64,000 bases of DNA from contig NZ_BMVM01000003.1 of assembly GCF_014650715.1 (NCBI RefSeq), positions 1 to 64,000 on the forward strand, written 5' to 3'. Below, one piece after another: positions 1 to 8,784 of the stretch. This stretch comes from Streptomyces bluensis (GTDB lineage: Bacteria; Actinomycetota; Actinomycetes; Streptomycetales; Streptomycetaceae). The notes beneath the pieces are model-generated. The model searched no databases. It was not told the DNA's origin and was given only the letters and a program-made list of their open reading frames with translations. The translations under genes were made by a program, and so were the position numbers. Position 1 is the first letter of the stretch. Every line of letters begins with the position of its first letter.

Positions 1-59
1 ACCGCGCTCAAAGGCCAACCACCCGCCAGCCGCGTCCCCAACCTCACAGGGCAATACAC

Positions 60-1157
60 CTAGCCCTTGGTGGTGCACTTCGGCAGGTCGGCGGTGGCGC
101 CGGAGCGGATGTCCTTGAGGGCGCCGAGCGCGTCGCCGATGGTGTCGACCTTGACGAGGGTGAGTCCCTCGGGGGTGTCCCTGGCGGCGGTGGCGCAGTT
201 GTCCTTCGGCGTCAGGAAGTACGTGGCGCCCTTGTCGCGCGCGGCGACGGTCTTCATCTCGATGCCGCCGATGGGCCCGACCTTGCCCGTGTCGTCGATG
301 GTGCCGGTGCCGGCCACGAACGTGCCGCCGGTGAGGGAGCCCGGGGTCAGCTTGTCGTAGATGCCGAGGGCGAACATCAGGCCGGCGCTGGGTCCGCCGA
401 CGTCGGCGAGCTTGATGTCGATGGTGAACGGGAAGGTGTGGTCCGTCCCGGCCGAGATCCCGACGATCGCGCGGTCCTCGCCGCCGTCCTCGGACTTCGT
501 GGTGGTGATCGTGACGGTCTGCTCCTCGGTCGCCGTCCGGTTCTGCTTCTCGGCTGCGGCCTGGGCCTTGGCCGGGGTGATCGTGAAGCTGACCTTCTCG
601 CCGGGCTTGTGCTTGGTGACCAGCTTCGCGACGTCCTCGGGTGCCTTGACGGCCGCACCGTCGACGGACTTGATCACATCGCCCGCGTGCAGCCTGCCCT
701 CGGCCGGCGAGCCCTTGAGGACGGTGGAGACGATCACCCAGGACTTCACCGGGACGTCCAGCTCCTTCAGCGCCGCCACCTTGGCGCTCTCCTGGGACTG
801 GCTGAACTCCTCCGCGTTCTCCTGGGTCGACTGCTCCTCGGTCTTGCCGTCGGGGTAAAGCGTGTCGTGCGGCACCACCTTGTTGTCGTGTGCCAGCCAT
901 CCGTACACGGCTTCGACGAGGTTCATTCTGTAGTCGGCGCTGGTGACCCGGACGGTGGTCATGTTGAGGTGCCCGGACGTCGGGTAGGTCTTGCGTCCCG
1001 CGATGTGCAGCACCGGCTCGCCGTCGTGCTCCCCGAGCGTGTTCACCGTCGGCCCCGGCGACATCTCCGCGTACGGCACGGGGATGAACACTCCCGCGCA
1101 CAGGAGCGCGATCAGCATCAGGGTGGAGGCGAGCATCGTCGCGGTGCGGCGTGGCAT
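60..1157 (-). CDS. PDZ-domain Lon-like serine protease (YlbL family)
   Basis: A 365-aa membrane-anchored protease with its catalytic domain outside the cytoplasm. Residues ~9-27 form an uncleaved-looking signal anchor (MLIALLCAGVFIP). A PDZ domain spans about 140-215 (GSPAEGRLHAGD). A Lon-type proteolytic domain follows, with a Ser/Lys dyad visible as Ser257 in GGPSAG and Lys302 in IEMKTVAA. There is no AAA+ domain, as in Bacillus YlbL and mycobacterial Rv3194c. The ATG at 1157 was chosen because the longer reading frame adds 68 residues of low-complexity sequence ahead of an obvious signal anchor. It is probably transcribed with the small membrane gene just upstream. The substrate is unknown. 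Confidence 0.9.
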   Translation of the reverse strand: MPRRTATMLASTLMLIALLCAGVFIPVPYAEMSPGPTVNTLGEHDGEPVLHIAGRKTYPTSGHLNMTTVRVTSADYRMNLVEAVYGWLAHDNKVVPHDTLYPDGKTEEQSTQENAEEFSQSQESAKVAALKELDVPVKSWVIVSTVLKGSPAEGRLHAGDVIKSVDGAAVKAPEDVAKLVTKHKPGEKVSFTITPAKAQAAAEKQNRTATEEQTVTITTTKSEDGGEDRAIVGISAGTDHTFPFTIDIKLADVGGPSAGLMFALGIYDKLTPGSLTGGTFVAGTGTIDDTGKVGPIGGIEMKTVAARDKGATYFLTPKDNCATAARDTPEGLTLVKVDTIGDALGALKDIRSGATADLPKCTTKG

Positions 1158-1227
1158 GGAACGACAGTACGGGACGGGCCCGTCAGGGCACTGTCGGGGC
1201 CGCCCGTACGGGGGCCACCGCGGGGTC

Positions 1228-1395
1228 TCAGCCGCGCGAGTGGGACTTCTCCATGGCCTCGCGGAAGCGGGTGTAGCCCGCGAGCTCGGTGCCGTCCTCG
1301 ACGCCCTTGCGGCTACGGCTCGCCCAACCGCCCCACAGCCCGGCACCGACAGCGGCGACAAGCGGAATCAGCAACCAGACGAGCGCCGTCATGCC
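1228..1395 (-). CDS. small single-pass membrane protein
   Basis: A 55-aa ORF: ATG at 1395, hydrophobic residues 3-22 (LVWLLIPLVAAVGAGLW), then a basic and charged tail ending KSHSRG. One transmembrane helix with a short cytoplasmic tail is the simplest reading. It lies 70 nt upstream of the PDZ protease on the same strand and may be co-transcribed with it. The reading frame and GC3 pattern look coding. I do not know a function; a partner or regulator of the neighbouring protease is a guess from position only. Confidence 0.7.
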   Translation of the reverse strand, partial: GMTALVWLLIPLVAAVGAGLWGGWASRSRKGVEDGTELAGYTRFREAMEKSHSRG

Positions 1396-1511
1396 GACCT
1401 CCCAACCCCATGAGCGACCGCAACTGACTGATCAGCAGATTAACCATCTGCTCCGTCAACGCTCACGCCAGGGGTGGGGTTACGCAACCGGAGACGGAGC
1501 GAGCTGCGGCG

Positions 1512-1970
1512 CTACGCGCCGACCCATTCCTCGGTACCGTCGGAGAACCTCTGGTGCTTCCAGATGGGAACCTCGTGCTTCAGGTCGTCGATCAGCTTGC
1601 GACAGGCCTCGAAGGCCTCACCGCGATGCGGGCAGGACACGGCCACGACGACAGCGAGGTCTCCGACCTTGAGATCCCCCACCCGGTGGACAGCGGCAAG
1701 GGCCCGGACCGGGAAATCGGCGACGACCTTCTCGACGATCCGCCGCATCTCCGCCTCGGCACTGGGGTGGCATGAATAGCCCAGCTCAGCGACGTCGGCA
1801 CCCCCGTCGTGGTTGCGCACGGTGCCGACGAACAGCGCCGTCCCGCCTGCCGCCTCGTCCCCGACGGCCCGGAGCACCTCGTCCACGGAGAGCGGCTTGT
1901 CCCGTATGCCGATCAGCTTGATCGGTTCCTGTGCCGCCTGTTCACCGGGGTGACCGTTGTTGAGTGCCAT
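1512..1970 (-). CDS. moaE: molybdopterin synthase large subunit MoaE
   Basis: A 152-aa cytoplasmic subunit that converts cyclic pyranopterin monophosphate to molybdopterin using sulfur from MoaD thiocarboxylate. Family signatures are GTALFVGTVRNHD and the C-terminal active-site lysine segment (DDLKHEVPIWKHQ). No moaD lies beside it; moeZ, which activates sulfur carriers, lies 32 kb away in this window. The start is ATG 1970 (MALNNGHPGEQ), with GGAGG just upstream. An in-frame ATG at 1979 and a longer frame to 2003 are alternatives. Confidence 0.95.
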   Translation of the reverse strand: MALNNGHPGEQAAQEPIKLIGIRDKPLSVDEVLRAVGDEAAGGTALFVGTVRNHDGGADVAELGYSCHPSAEAEMRRIVEKVVADFPVRALAAVHRVGDLKVGDLAVVVAVSCPHRGEAFEACRKLIDDLKHEVPIWKHQRFSDGTEEWVGA

Positions 1971-2082
1971 GCCCTCCATCGTGCCCCACCCCACTGACAA
2001 CACCCCTCACCACTACAACCGGGAACAGACACTTACAACCGGGAACAGACACTCCTGCAGCCGGGAACAGCGCTCCCGGCGA

Positions 2083-3195
2083 TCAGGCCCTGCGCCGTGC
2101 CTTCCGGGCCCGTCGTACCAGCGCGGCCGTGCCCAGCAGCGCGACCGTCGCGCCCGCGGCGCCCGCCGCCGTCGCGTCCTTGCGGCCCAGCCGGCGCCCG
2201 GCCACGGTGTGCCGCCCGGAGACCTCCTCCAGAAGTTCGGCGAGGACCTCCTCGTTCGTCCACTGGGGCCGCCAGCCGGCGTCGTGGAGGCGGCTGCCGC
2301 TGACCACCCAGGGGTACATCGTGTACGCCAGGTCACCGGCCGGGGACGGGGTGAGCCCGATGCGGTGCAGCCGGGCCGCCGCGCCCAGCGCCACCGCGGA
2401 CGGCAGCTCCATCCGGCGGATCCCGCTGAGCTCCTCGACCTCCTCCTGCTCCAGCCACCCGTCGCACCCGACGGCCAGCTCGCCCTCGGCCTTCTCCAGG
2501 ACGGCGTACTCCAGAGCACCACACAGGTCCTCGACGTGACAGAACTGCCAGGCGGGTCGCGACCCGGCCACCACGAGCAGCCGGGGTGACTCGAAGTACC
2601 TGGTCAGCGCCGTGTCGGTGCCTCCGACGAGCACGGCGGGGCGCACGACGGTGACATTGAGGCCCGGATGGGCGCGCGGTGCCCGGCGCGCGAGCCGCTC
2701 GATCTCCAGCAGGTCCCCGACGCCGGTCGCCTCGGCGGTCGCGCGCAACTCGGCGTCCTCGGAGAGCGGCAGCTCGTTGTCCGGCAGCGCCCCGTACACC
2801 ATCGCTGACGTGCACAGGACGACCCGGTGGACCCCGGCCGCGGCCGCCGCCGTCAGCACGGTCTGCGTTCCCCGGACGTTGTAGGCGGTCCGTGCCGCCG
2901 CGTCGGTGCCCAGGTCGAGGTCGACCGCGAGGTGTACTACGGCGTCGGCCCCGCGCAGCTTGTCCGCGATCGCCGGGTCCCGTACGTCCAGGATGTGCCA
3001 CTGGGCCGCCGCGCACTCACCGCGCCGCTCGTCGATGGCGATGACCTGCTTGATCTCGTCGGACGCGGCGAGCCGCTCGGTGAGCAGCGCGCCGATACCG
3101 GACGCGGCTCCGGTGACCGCGACGACTGGCCCGCGCACGGCCGGGCTGGTTGAGTGGTTTCGCGTTGCGCGAACCTGCGGATCTGGGGAACTCAC
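2083..3195 (-). CDS. SDR-family NAD-dependent epimerase/dehydratase
   Basis: A 370-aa extended short-chain dehydrogenase-like protein. The N-terminal nucleotide-binding glycine motif is VTGAASGIGALL at about residues 25-36, followed by an acidic residue after strand 2 (AIDERRG), typical of NAD(P) binding. The C-terminus ends in a hydrophobic stretch plus a very basic tail (VALLGTAALVRRARKARRRA), so it may touch the membrane. GTG 3195 was chosen for its upstream GGAG, 7 nt away; the frame extends to 3291 without support. It diverges from the DUF2342 gene across a ~190-nt shared promoter region. The substrate is not evident. Confidence 0.85.
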   Translation of the reverse strand: MSSPDPQVRATRNHSTSPAVRGPVVAVTGAASGIGALLTERLAASDEIKQVIAIDERRGECAAAQWHILDVRDPAIADKLRGADAVVHLAVDLDLGTDAAARTAYNVRGTQTVLTAAAAAGVHRVVLCTSAMVYGALPDNELPLSEDAELRATAEATGVGDLLEIERLARRAPRAHPGLNVTVVRPAVLVGGTDTALTRYFESPRLLVVAGSRPAWQFCHVEDLCGALEYAVLEKAEGELAVGCDGWLEQEEVEELSGIRRMELPSAVALGAAARLHRIGLTPSPAGDLAYTMYPWVVSGSRLHDAGWRPQWTNEEVLAELLEEVSGRHTVAGRRLGRKDATAAGAAGATVALLGTAALVRRARKARRRA

Positions 3196-3385
3196 CGGGC
3201 GTCTCCAGCGGTTGTCTTCAGTACGCAAGCGTGTGACGCGTACGTACCAGGTGGCATCCATCCTGCCGCAGCCCAGCAGCCGGCGAAGCATCGAGGCCCG
3301 AACCGGCCTGTGGTGTCTACGCTGGGTGTTGTCGGGCAGCCGTGCCGTCGGAGAGAACCGGCGGCCTTACCAGCCGAGGAATCCC

Positions 3386-4846
3386 GTGAGTGACACCCCA
3401 TTCGGATTCGGCCTTCCGCCGGAGGAGCCGGAGAACGGCGACGAGGGCAAGAAGAAGGACCAGCAGAGCGGTGGTGGTCAGGGACCGGCCAACCCGTTCG
3501 GTTTCGGGCTGCCCGGTGCCGGAGGACCTGGCGCCGACAATCCGCTCGCCGCGATGTTCGGTTCCATGAACCCCACCGACCTGGGCGCCGCCTTCCAGCA
3601 GCTGGGCCAGATGCTCTCGTACGAGGGCGGCCCGGTGAACTGGGACATGGCCAAGCAGATCGCCCGCCAGACGGTCTCCCAGGGCACCGCCGGCGGTGTG
3701 AAGGACTCCAGCGTGGGCCCGGCCGAGCGCTCCGCGGTCGAGGAGGCCGTGCGCCTGGCCGACCTGTGGCTGGACGACGCGACGTCCCTGCCGTCGGGTG
3801 CGGGCTCCGCCCTGGCGTGGAGCCGCGCGGAGTGGGTCGAGGCGACCCTGCCGGTGTGGCAGGAGCTCGTCGACCCGGTCGCCGAGCGTGTCGGCGCGGC
3901 CATGGGCGACGTCCTGCCCGAGGAGATGCAGGCCATGGCGGGCCCGCTCATCGGCATGATGCGTTCCATGGGCGGCGCCATGTTCGGTACGCAGATCGGG
4001 CAGGCCGTCGGCGTGCTCGCGGGCGAGGTCGTCGGCTCCACCGACATCGGCCTGCCGCTCGGGCCCTCCGGCCGGGCCGCGCTGCTGCCGGTGAATGTGG
4101 AGGCGTTCGGCAAGGACCTGGGCGTGCCGAGGGACGAGGTGCGGCTCTATCTGGCCCTGCGCGAGGCCGCCCACCAGCGCCTCTTCGCGCACGTGCCGTG
4201 GCTGCGCTCGCACCTGTTCGGCGCGGTCGAGGGCTACGCGCGCGGCATCAAGGTCGACACCGCCAAGCTGGAGGACGTGGTCGGCCAGTTCGACCCGCAG
4301 AACCCGGAAGAGCTCCAGCAGGCACTCCAGCAGGGCATGTTCCAGCCCGAGGACACCCCGGAGCAGAAGGCGGCCCTGGCCCGGCTGGAGACCGCTCTGG
4401 CCCTCGTCGAGGGCTGGGTGGACGCGGTCGTCCACGCCGCCGCGAAGCCTCGTCTGTCGTCCGCGGACGCGCTCCGTGAGACGCTGCGCCGCCGCCGTGC
4501 CACGGGCGGCCCGGCCGAGCAGACGTTCGCCACGCTGATCGGTCTGGAGCTGCGCCCGCGCCGGCTGCGTGACGCCTCCCGCCTGTGGGCCTCACTCACG
4601 GACGCGCGCGGTGTCGACGGCCGGGACGCCCTGTGGGCCCACCCGGACATGCTCCCCACCGCGTCCGACCTGGACGACCCGGACGGCTTCGTGCACCGCG
4701 AGCAGCTGGACTTCTCCGAACTGGACAAGATGCTCGGCGAGGCGGCGGACGGCGGTCGCTCCGAACAGCCGAACCTGAAGAAGGATCAGGACGGCCAGGA
4801 GGGCCACGAGAAGGACCAGGACGGCAAGGGCGACGGCACCGAGTGA
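3386..4846 (+). CDS. zinc-dependent metalloprotease-like protein (DUF2342)
   Basis: A 486-aa actinobacterial protein of the DUF2342 / putative hydrolase family (mycobacterial Rv3195 type). The start is GTG 3386 (VSDTPFGFGLPPEE), preceded by GAGGA. Residues 1-60 are charged and Gly/Pro-rich, with an FGFGLP motif repeated. The conserved core contains FGTQIGQAVGVLAGEV and an EAAHQRLFAHVPWL segment, proposed to hold the metal site. The C-terminus is an acidic/lysine tail. Family databases call it a zinc-dependent metalloprotease, but I know of no demonstrated activity. Its stop overlaps the next GTG by 4 nt, implying translational coupling. Confidence 0.88.
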   Translation: MSDTPFGFGLPPEEPENGDEGKKKDQQSGGGQGPANPFGFGLPGAGGPGADNPLAAMFGSMNPTDLGAAFQQLGQMLSYEGGPVNWDMAKQIARQTVSQGTAGGVKDSSVGPAERSAVEEAVRLADLWLDDATSLPSGAGSALAWSRAEWVEATLPVWQELVDPVAERVGAAMGDVLPEEMQAMAGPLIGMMRSMGGAMFGTQIGQAVGVLAGEVVGSTDIGLPLGPSGRAALLPVNVEAFGKDLGVPRDEVRLYLALREAAHQRLFAHVPWLRSHLFGAVEGYARGIKVDTAKLEDVVGQFDPQNPEELQQALQQGMFQPEDTPEQKAALARLETALALVEGWVDAVVHAAAKPRLSSADALRETLRRRRATGGPAEQTFATLIGLELRPRRLRDASRLWASLTDARGVDGRDALWAHPDMLPTASDLDDPDGFVHREQLDFSELDKMLGEAADGGRSEQPNLKKDQDGQEGHEKDQDGKGDGTE

Positions 4847-5364
4847 GCCTCTACGACGACGCGGTCCTCGTCCTGAAGGGATACGAGGGCCAGGAAGAGC
4901 TGCGCCAGGCGTATCTCGACCACTTGGAGGCGCACCCGGACGGCATGTGGAAGTCGTGCCACGCCGGGCACATCACCGCGAGCGCCCTCGTGGTCGACCC
5001 CGAGGAGGGCCGGGTTCTCCTCACGCTCCACAAGAAGCTGCGGATGTGGCTCCAGGTGGGGGGCCACTGCGAGCCCGAGGACCGCACGCTGGCCGCGGCC
5101 GCCCTGCGCGAGGCGTCGGAGGAGTCGGGCGTCGCGGGCCTGACGCTCCTCCCGGGCGGGCCGGTGCGTCTCGACCGGCATCCGATTCCGCCGCCGTGCC
5201 ACCGCCACTTCGACGTCCAGTACGCGGTCGTGGCACCCGCGGGCGCGGTGCACGAGATCAGCGACGAGTCGCTCGACCTGCGCTGGTTCGCCTACGACGA
5301 GGTGGCGGGCGTGGCCGACAAGTCGGTCGTCCGGCTGCTGGAGGCGACGCGGGCCCGGCTCTGA
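4843..5364 (+). CDS. Nudix hydrolase
   Basis: A 173-aa cytoplasmic Nudix-fold protein. The Nudix box is visible as GGHCEPEDRTLAAAALREA followed by SEESGV (REASEES), carrying the metal-binding glutamates. The start GTG overlaps the preceding stop (GTGA), so the two genes form a coupled pair. The substrate cannot be read from sequence; it lacks the zinc ribbon and SQPWPFPxS motif of NudC, which occurs elsewhere in this window. Confidence 0.9.
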   Translation: MSLYDDAVLVLKGYEGQEELRQAYLDHLEAHPDGMWKSCHAGHITASALVVDPEEGRVLLTLHKKLRMWLQVGGHCEPEDRTLAAAALREASEESGVAGLTLLPGGPVRLDRHPIPPPCHRHFDVQYAVVAPAGAVHEISDESLDLRWFAYDEVAGVADKSVVRLLEATRARL

Positions 5365-5373
5365 AGCAGCCCA

Positions 5374-5407
5374 GTAAGGGGTGATCACCTGGGCGGGCAC
5401 CCCTTAC
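5374..5407. terminator. bidirectional terminator hairpin
   Basis: A perfect 10-bp stem (gtaaggggtg with caccccttac) and 14-nt loop lie between the convergent Nudix and AIM24 genes, placed to stop transcription from both sides. Confidence 0.65.
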
Positions 5408-5424
5408 CAACTGCTCGCGCGAGC

Positions 5425-6180
5425 TCAGCTCCAGACGTTGCCCTGGTTCTGTCCCCGCGCACCCTGCTGGCCCATGCCGTACTGGGCGGCCAGGCCCGAG
5501 CCGATCTGGGCGTTCTGCGGCGGGAGCAGCTCGCTGGGCTGGACGAGGATGAAGCCCTGGCCCATGAAGCTGAGCTCCCAGCCCTCACCCGTGTTGCCGC
5601 GGCGCCGCCACACTCCGGAGGAATGCGTCTGTGCCTGCATCTGGACGCGCAGCGATGTGGACCAGGCCACGATGGCGTCGGCGTCGCAGTTGACGTACCG
5701 GTCCGATGTGACCTGCATCATCAGGGGCATGCCCGAGGTCATCAGGGCGACCTGGCCGCGGCCGGTGATGTTGAGCTGGTATTTCCCGGAGCCGGAGATG
5801 CCGTAGAGGCTGTCCACGGCGATCACCTCATGGTGCAGCGAGGAGTCCATGGCCAGGACGTAGCTGCTGTCGACGGTCAGGCCGTCCTGCTCGACGTCCA
5901 TCATGTGCACGTGCTGGGCGAGGTTGGCGAAGTAGACCGTGCCCTGTCCGTGGCAGCGCATGAGGTCGAGGCCCTCGCCGGTGTGTGCCCGCGAGCGCCG
6001 CTGGTTGTTGTTCTGGTACTCGGCGTCGAACTCGACCAGCCCCTGGTAGGCGACCATCGTGCCCTTGCGCGCGAGGACGTCGTCGTGGCCGTTCAGGGCG
6101 ACGCGCAGCATCTGCTGGTTCTGCAGGCTCCAGCGCTCCTGGGTCTGCTGCTCGTTGTAGCCGAAAATCGGGCTCTGCAT
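5425..6180 (-). CDS. AIM24 family protein (third gene of the TerD-AIM24 operon)
   Basis: A 251-aa single-domain AIM24-family (PF01987-type) beta-rich protein. Recognisable elements are the N-terminal VALNGHDDVLARKGTMVAYQG block, QGTVYFANLAQHVHMM and a C-terminal GQGFILVQPSELLPP. ATG 6180 (MQSPIFGYNEQQTQ) is preceded by GGGGGAG. It lies 16 nt downstream of a paralogue on the same strand, completing a run of three AIM24 domains. The bacterial function of this family is not established; a membrane or protein-scaffold role is only inferred from the mitochondrial namesake. Confidence 0.9.
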   Translation of the reverse strand: MQSPIFGYNEQQTQERWSLQNQQMLRVALNGHDDVLARKGTMVAYQGLVEFDAEYQNNNQRRSRAHTGEGLDLMRCHGQGTVYFANLAQHVHMMDVEQDGLTVDSSYVLAMDSSLHHEVIAVDSLYGISGSGKYQLNITGRGQVALMTSGMPLMMQVTSDRYVNCDADAIVAWSTSLRVQMQAQTHSSGVWRRRGNTGEGWELSFMGQGFILVQPSELLPPQNAQIGSGLAAQYGMGQQGARGQNQGNVWS

Positions 6181-6196
6181 GCTGTGTCGCTCCCCC

Positions 6197-6877
6197 TCAG
6201 CCCCGGACTCGGAGGCGGTCGGTACTGTCCTCGCTGGGCTGGACGACGACAAGGCCCTGCCCCGAGAACGCCATCTGGTAGGCCTCACCGCTGCCGCGGC
6301 CGATCAGCGACTGCGCCTTGAAGCTGCGCTTGCCCTTCACCTTGAGGTTCGGGGACCAGGCGACGAGTGCGTCCGGGTCGACGTACGTCTCGTCCTCACC
6401 GCCGCCGCAGTCGACGACGATCGGCTTGCCCCGGGAGGTCAGCGCGACCCAGCCCTGTCCGGAGATCCTGGTGTTCCACAGGCCCTGCCCGGCGAACTTG
6501 GCGAGTCCCTTGACCCGTTCGACGCCCCAGGTGAGGTGCGCGTCGAAGGCGAGCAGGTTTGTGGCGTTGACGGAGATCCCGTCTCCGTCAAGGTTGATCA
6601 CGACGACGTTCGCCCCGTAGTCGGCGAGGTACAGCAGACCGTCACCGGAGCACTTCATCAGGGGCGCGCCCTCGCCGGTGAGCCAGTCCTTCGCGATCTG
6701 GCGCACGGCGGGCGGGTTGGGCTCGTACTGGACGAACCCTTCGTAGGCGACCATCGAGCCCACGCGCGCGAGGAGGTCGTTTCCGGTCTGCAGGGCGACC
6801 TTGAGCATGTGGTCGCCGTGGTTCTCCATGCGGGCGGTCACCGGAGCGGGTGCGAAGCCCGCGAGCGGCTGGTTCAT
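6197..6877 (-). CDS. AIM24 family protein (second gene of the operon)
   Basis: A 226-aa AIM24-family protein, paralogous to both neighbours. It has VALQTGNDLLARVGSMVAYEG, a central LMKCSGDGLLYLADYG and a terminal FSGQGLVVVQPSED. It begins 11 nt after the TerD-AIM24 gene stop and ends 16 nt before the next AIM24 gene, so a single transcript is very likely. There is no signal peptide and no transmembrane segment, so it should be cytoplasmic or peripherally membrane-associated. Confidence 0.9.
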   Translation of the reverse strand: MNQPLAGFAPAPVTARMENHGDHMLKVALQTGNDLLARVGSMVAYEGFVQYEPNPPAVRQIAKDWLTGEGAPLMKCSGDGLLYLADYGANVVVINLDGDGISVNATNLLAFDAHLTWGVERVKGLAKFAGQGLWNTRISGQGWVALTSRGKPIVVDCGGGEDETYVDPDALVAWSPNLKVKGKRSFKAQSLIGRGSGEAYQMAFSGQGLVVVQPSEDSTDRLRVRG

Positions 6878-6888
6878 GACGGGCTCCC

Positions 6889-8610
6889 TCAGACCTCGTA
6901 CGGCTGGACGACGATGAAATTGCCGGGCGCGCCGCGGAACTGGAGGTTCACGCTCTCGCCGGTGTCCCCGGCGTAGGCGTTGCGGCGCATCCGCACCTGG
7001 CTGGAGACGACCACCTGGGCGGCCGCGGACCAGGCGACCACGGCGTTGCAGTCGGCGAACGTGGTCGGCGTCACGGGCAGGACGACGGGGGCGCCGTGCG
7101 TCTTGACGATGATCGTGCCGGTGCCCTGGAACTGCATCGTGTACAGGGCGCCTCCGGGGATGCCGTGTCCCTCGATCCTGCGCACCTCGTAGTGGAGGGT
7201 CTCATCGAAGGCGAGGACGTTCTCCGCGGACACGCAGATCGCGTCGCCCTGGAGTTCGATGGGGTGCAGCATCGTGGCCTCCTCGGCGAGGAACACCTGT
7301 CCCTTGCCGGAACAACGCATCAGCTGCATCTCCTGGCCCGTCGCGTTGCCCACGATCCGGCCCGCGAAGCCCGCGCCCTTGTAGCTGAAGTCGACCTTGC
7401 CCTGGTAGAGGACCATGCTGCCCTGACGGGCGAGCACGGGCTGGTCGCCGCCGACACCGAGGTCGACCCTGACGAGCTTCTTGTTCTGCTGGGTCCAGCG
7501 CTGCCCGGTGGGCGCCTCTTTGAACTTCTGGAGAGCGGCGGTGACCCCGGCACCGCCCTGCGGTGCGCCCTGGGGAACGCCGTACTGCGACGGGGCCCCA
7601 GGGGCACCGGACGGCCCCGGGACCTGGCCGTAGGGCGGCTGCTGGCCGTAGCCGGGGGGCGCGGCCGGGGGCTGCTGGCCGTAGCCCGGAGGCGGTGCGG
7701 GTGCCTGAGGGGCCTGAGGGGCGTGGGGTTGGGCGTAGCCGGGCGGCAGTGGTGCACTCGGGGCGGCAGGTTGCTGGGCATGGCCGGGTGGGCCGGGCTG
7801 GGCGTACCCGGGTGGAGGCGGAGGCTGAGCGGGGCTGCCCGGAGGGGTGTTCACGGGCGCGATGATGGTGGGCTGCGCGTGCACCGCGGGCGCGGGCGCC
7901 GGGGCGGGGGCCGGCGGCGGCGTGAAGCCCTGTGCGGGCTGGGACGCGGGGGCAGGTGCCGGGGCGGGCACCGACGCGTCGGGCGCGGGGGGTGCGAACA
8001 CGGGCGGCGCGGCGGCCTGGGCCGGCGGGGCGAAGCCCGGTGCGGCGCCGGACTGCGGCTGCTGCGGGGCGGCGGGCTCCTCCTCGGCGACCTCACCGCC
8101 GAAGTTCCTCAGCAGCGCGTCCAGGCCGCCGTCGAAGCCCTGCCCGACAGCGGCGAAGCGCCAGACGTCCTTCAGGTAGAAGTCGCCGAGCATCACGGCG
8201 CGTTCGGTGGAGAACTCGGCACCGTTGAACGAGTACCGGGCCACCTCCTCGCCGCCCGCGACGATGCGGATGTAGCCGGGGACGATCTGCGACATCTGCC
8301 CGGCGCCGTCGATGGTCGCCGTGAACGACAGCTTCTGGATCTGCTGCGGGATCTTGTCGAGCGTGACGCGGAAGGACTCCGTGTCCCCCGCCTGGGACCC
8401 GAGGAGCTGGATGGCCTCCTCCGGGGACTTCGGCTGGTTGAAGAAAACGAAGTACCGGTCGTCCGAAAGCCGTTCGTCGGCGTCCAGTCCGAAGCAGCTG
8501 ATGTCGAAGGTCAGTCCGGGGGCCGAGATCTGTACCCCCACGTACAGATCCGTTCCCGCCGTGAGGTCACTGATCCTGGCCTTGTGGCCGCGTTGGAATT
8601 CCCTGGCCAT
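6889..8610 (-). CDS. TerD-AIM24 fusion protein
   Basis: A 573-aa two-domain protein. Residues ~1-180 are a TerD domain (calcium-binding stress protein family; FDISCFGLDADERLSDDRYFVFF). Residues ~185-345 are a Pro/Ala/Gly/Gln-rich linker with repeated PPPGYAQP-like and PPGYGQQP units. Residues ~350-573 form an AIM24 domain (DQPVLARQGSMVLYQG, QFRGAPGNFIVVQPYEV). The start is ATG 8610 (MAREFQRGHKARI). The fusion places TerD-type chemistry on an AIM24 scaffold, and two stand-alone AIM24 proteins follow directly, suggesting a hetero-oligomer. No other ter gene (terZ, terC) is adjacent, so tellurite resistance should not be assumed. Confidence 0.93.
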   Translation of the reverse strand: MAREFQRGHKARISDLTAGTDLYVGVQISAPGLTFDISCFGLDADERLSDDRYFVFFNQPKSPEEAIQLLGSQAGDTESFRVTLDKIPQQIQKLSFTATIDGAGQMSQIVPGYIRIVAGGEEVARYSFNGAEFSTERAVMLGDFYLKDVWRFAAVGQGFDGGLDALLRNFGGEVAEEEPAAPQQPQSGAAPGFAPPAQAAAPPVFAPPAPDASVPAPAPAPASQPAQGFTPPPAPAPAPAPAVHAQPTIIAPVNTPPGSPAQPPPPPGYAQPGPPGHAQQPAAPSAPLPPGYAQPHAPQAPQAPAPPPGYGQQPPAAPPGYGQQPPYGQVPGPSGAPGAPSQYGVPQGAPQGGAGVTAALQKFKEAPTGQRWTQQNKKLVRVDLGVGGDQPVLARQGSMVLYQGKVDFSYKGAGFAGRIVGNATGQEMQLMRCSGKGQVFLAEEATMLHPIELQGDAICVSAENVLAFDETLHYEVRRIEGHGIPGGALYTMQFQGTGTIIVKTHGAPVVLPVTPTTFADCNAVVAWSAAAQVVVSSQVRMRRNAYAGDTGESVNLQFRGAPGNFIVVQPYEV

Positions 8611-8784
8611 GCGTAACGACCGTCCCCCATCCCGATGGTGAGTGCGTCGCGCCAGGCTAACGGCAAAATCCGGCGGTGGACGAAGCCGGTACAGACCCGG
8701 TACACAACGCCCGCTTCCGGGCCGCTTACGGCCCGTTTCCGGCGCGGGCACGCGTGCGCGTGGTGGCCCGTTCTCGTCAGTCGG

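Noticed and set aside
438..1427. Long plus-strand frames opposite the PDZ protease
   Set aside because: Antisense shadow of a GC-rich gene; composition is Arg/Gly-biased and no domain is seen. The same applies to most long opposite-strand frames in the window.
6889..8610. Tellurite-resistance operon
   Set aside because: Only one TerD domain, fused to AIM24; no terZABCE set.
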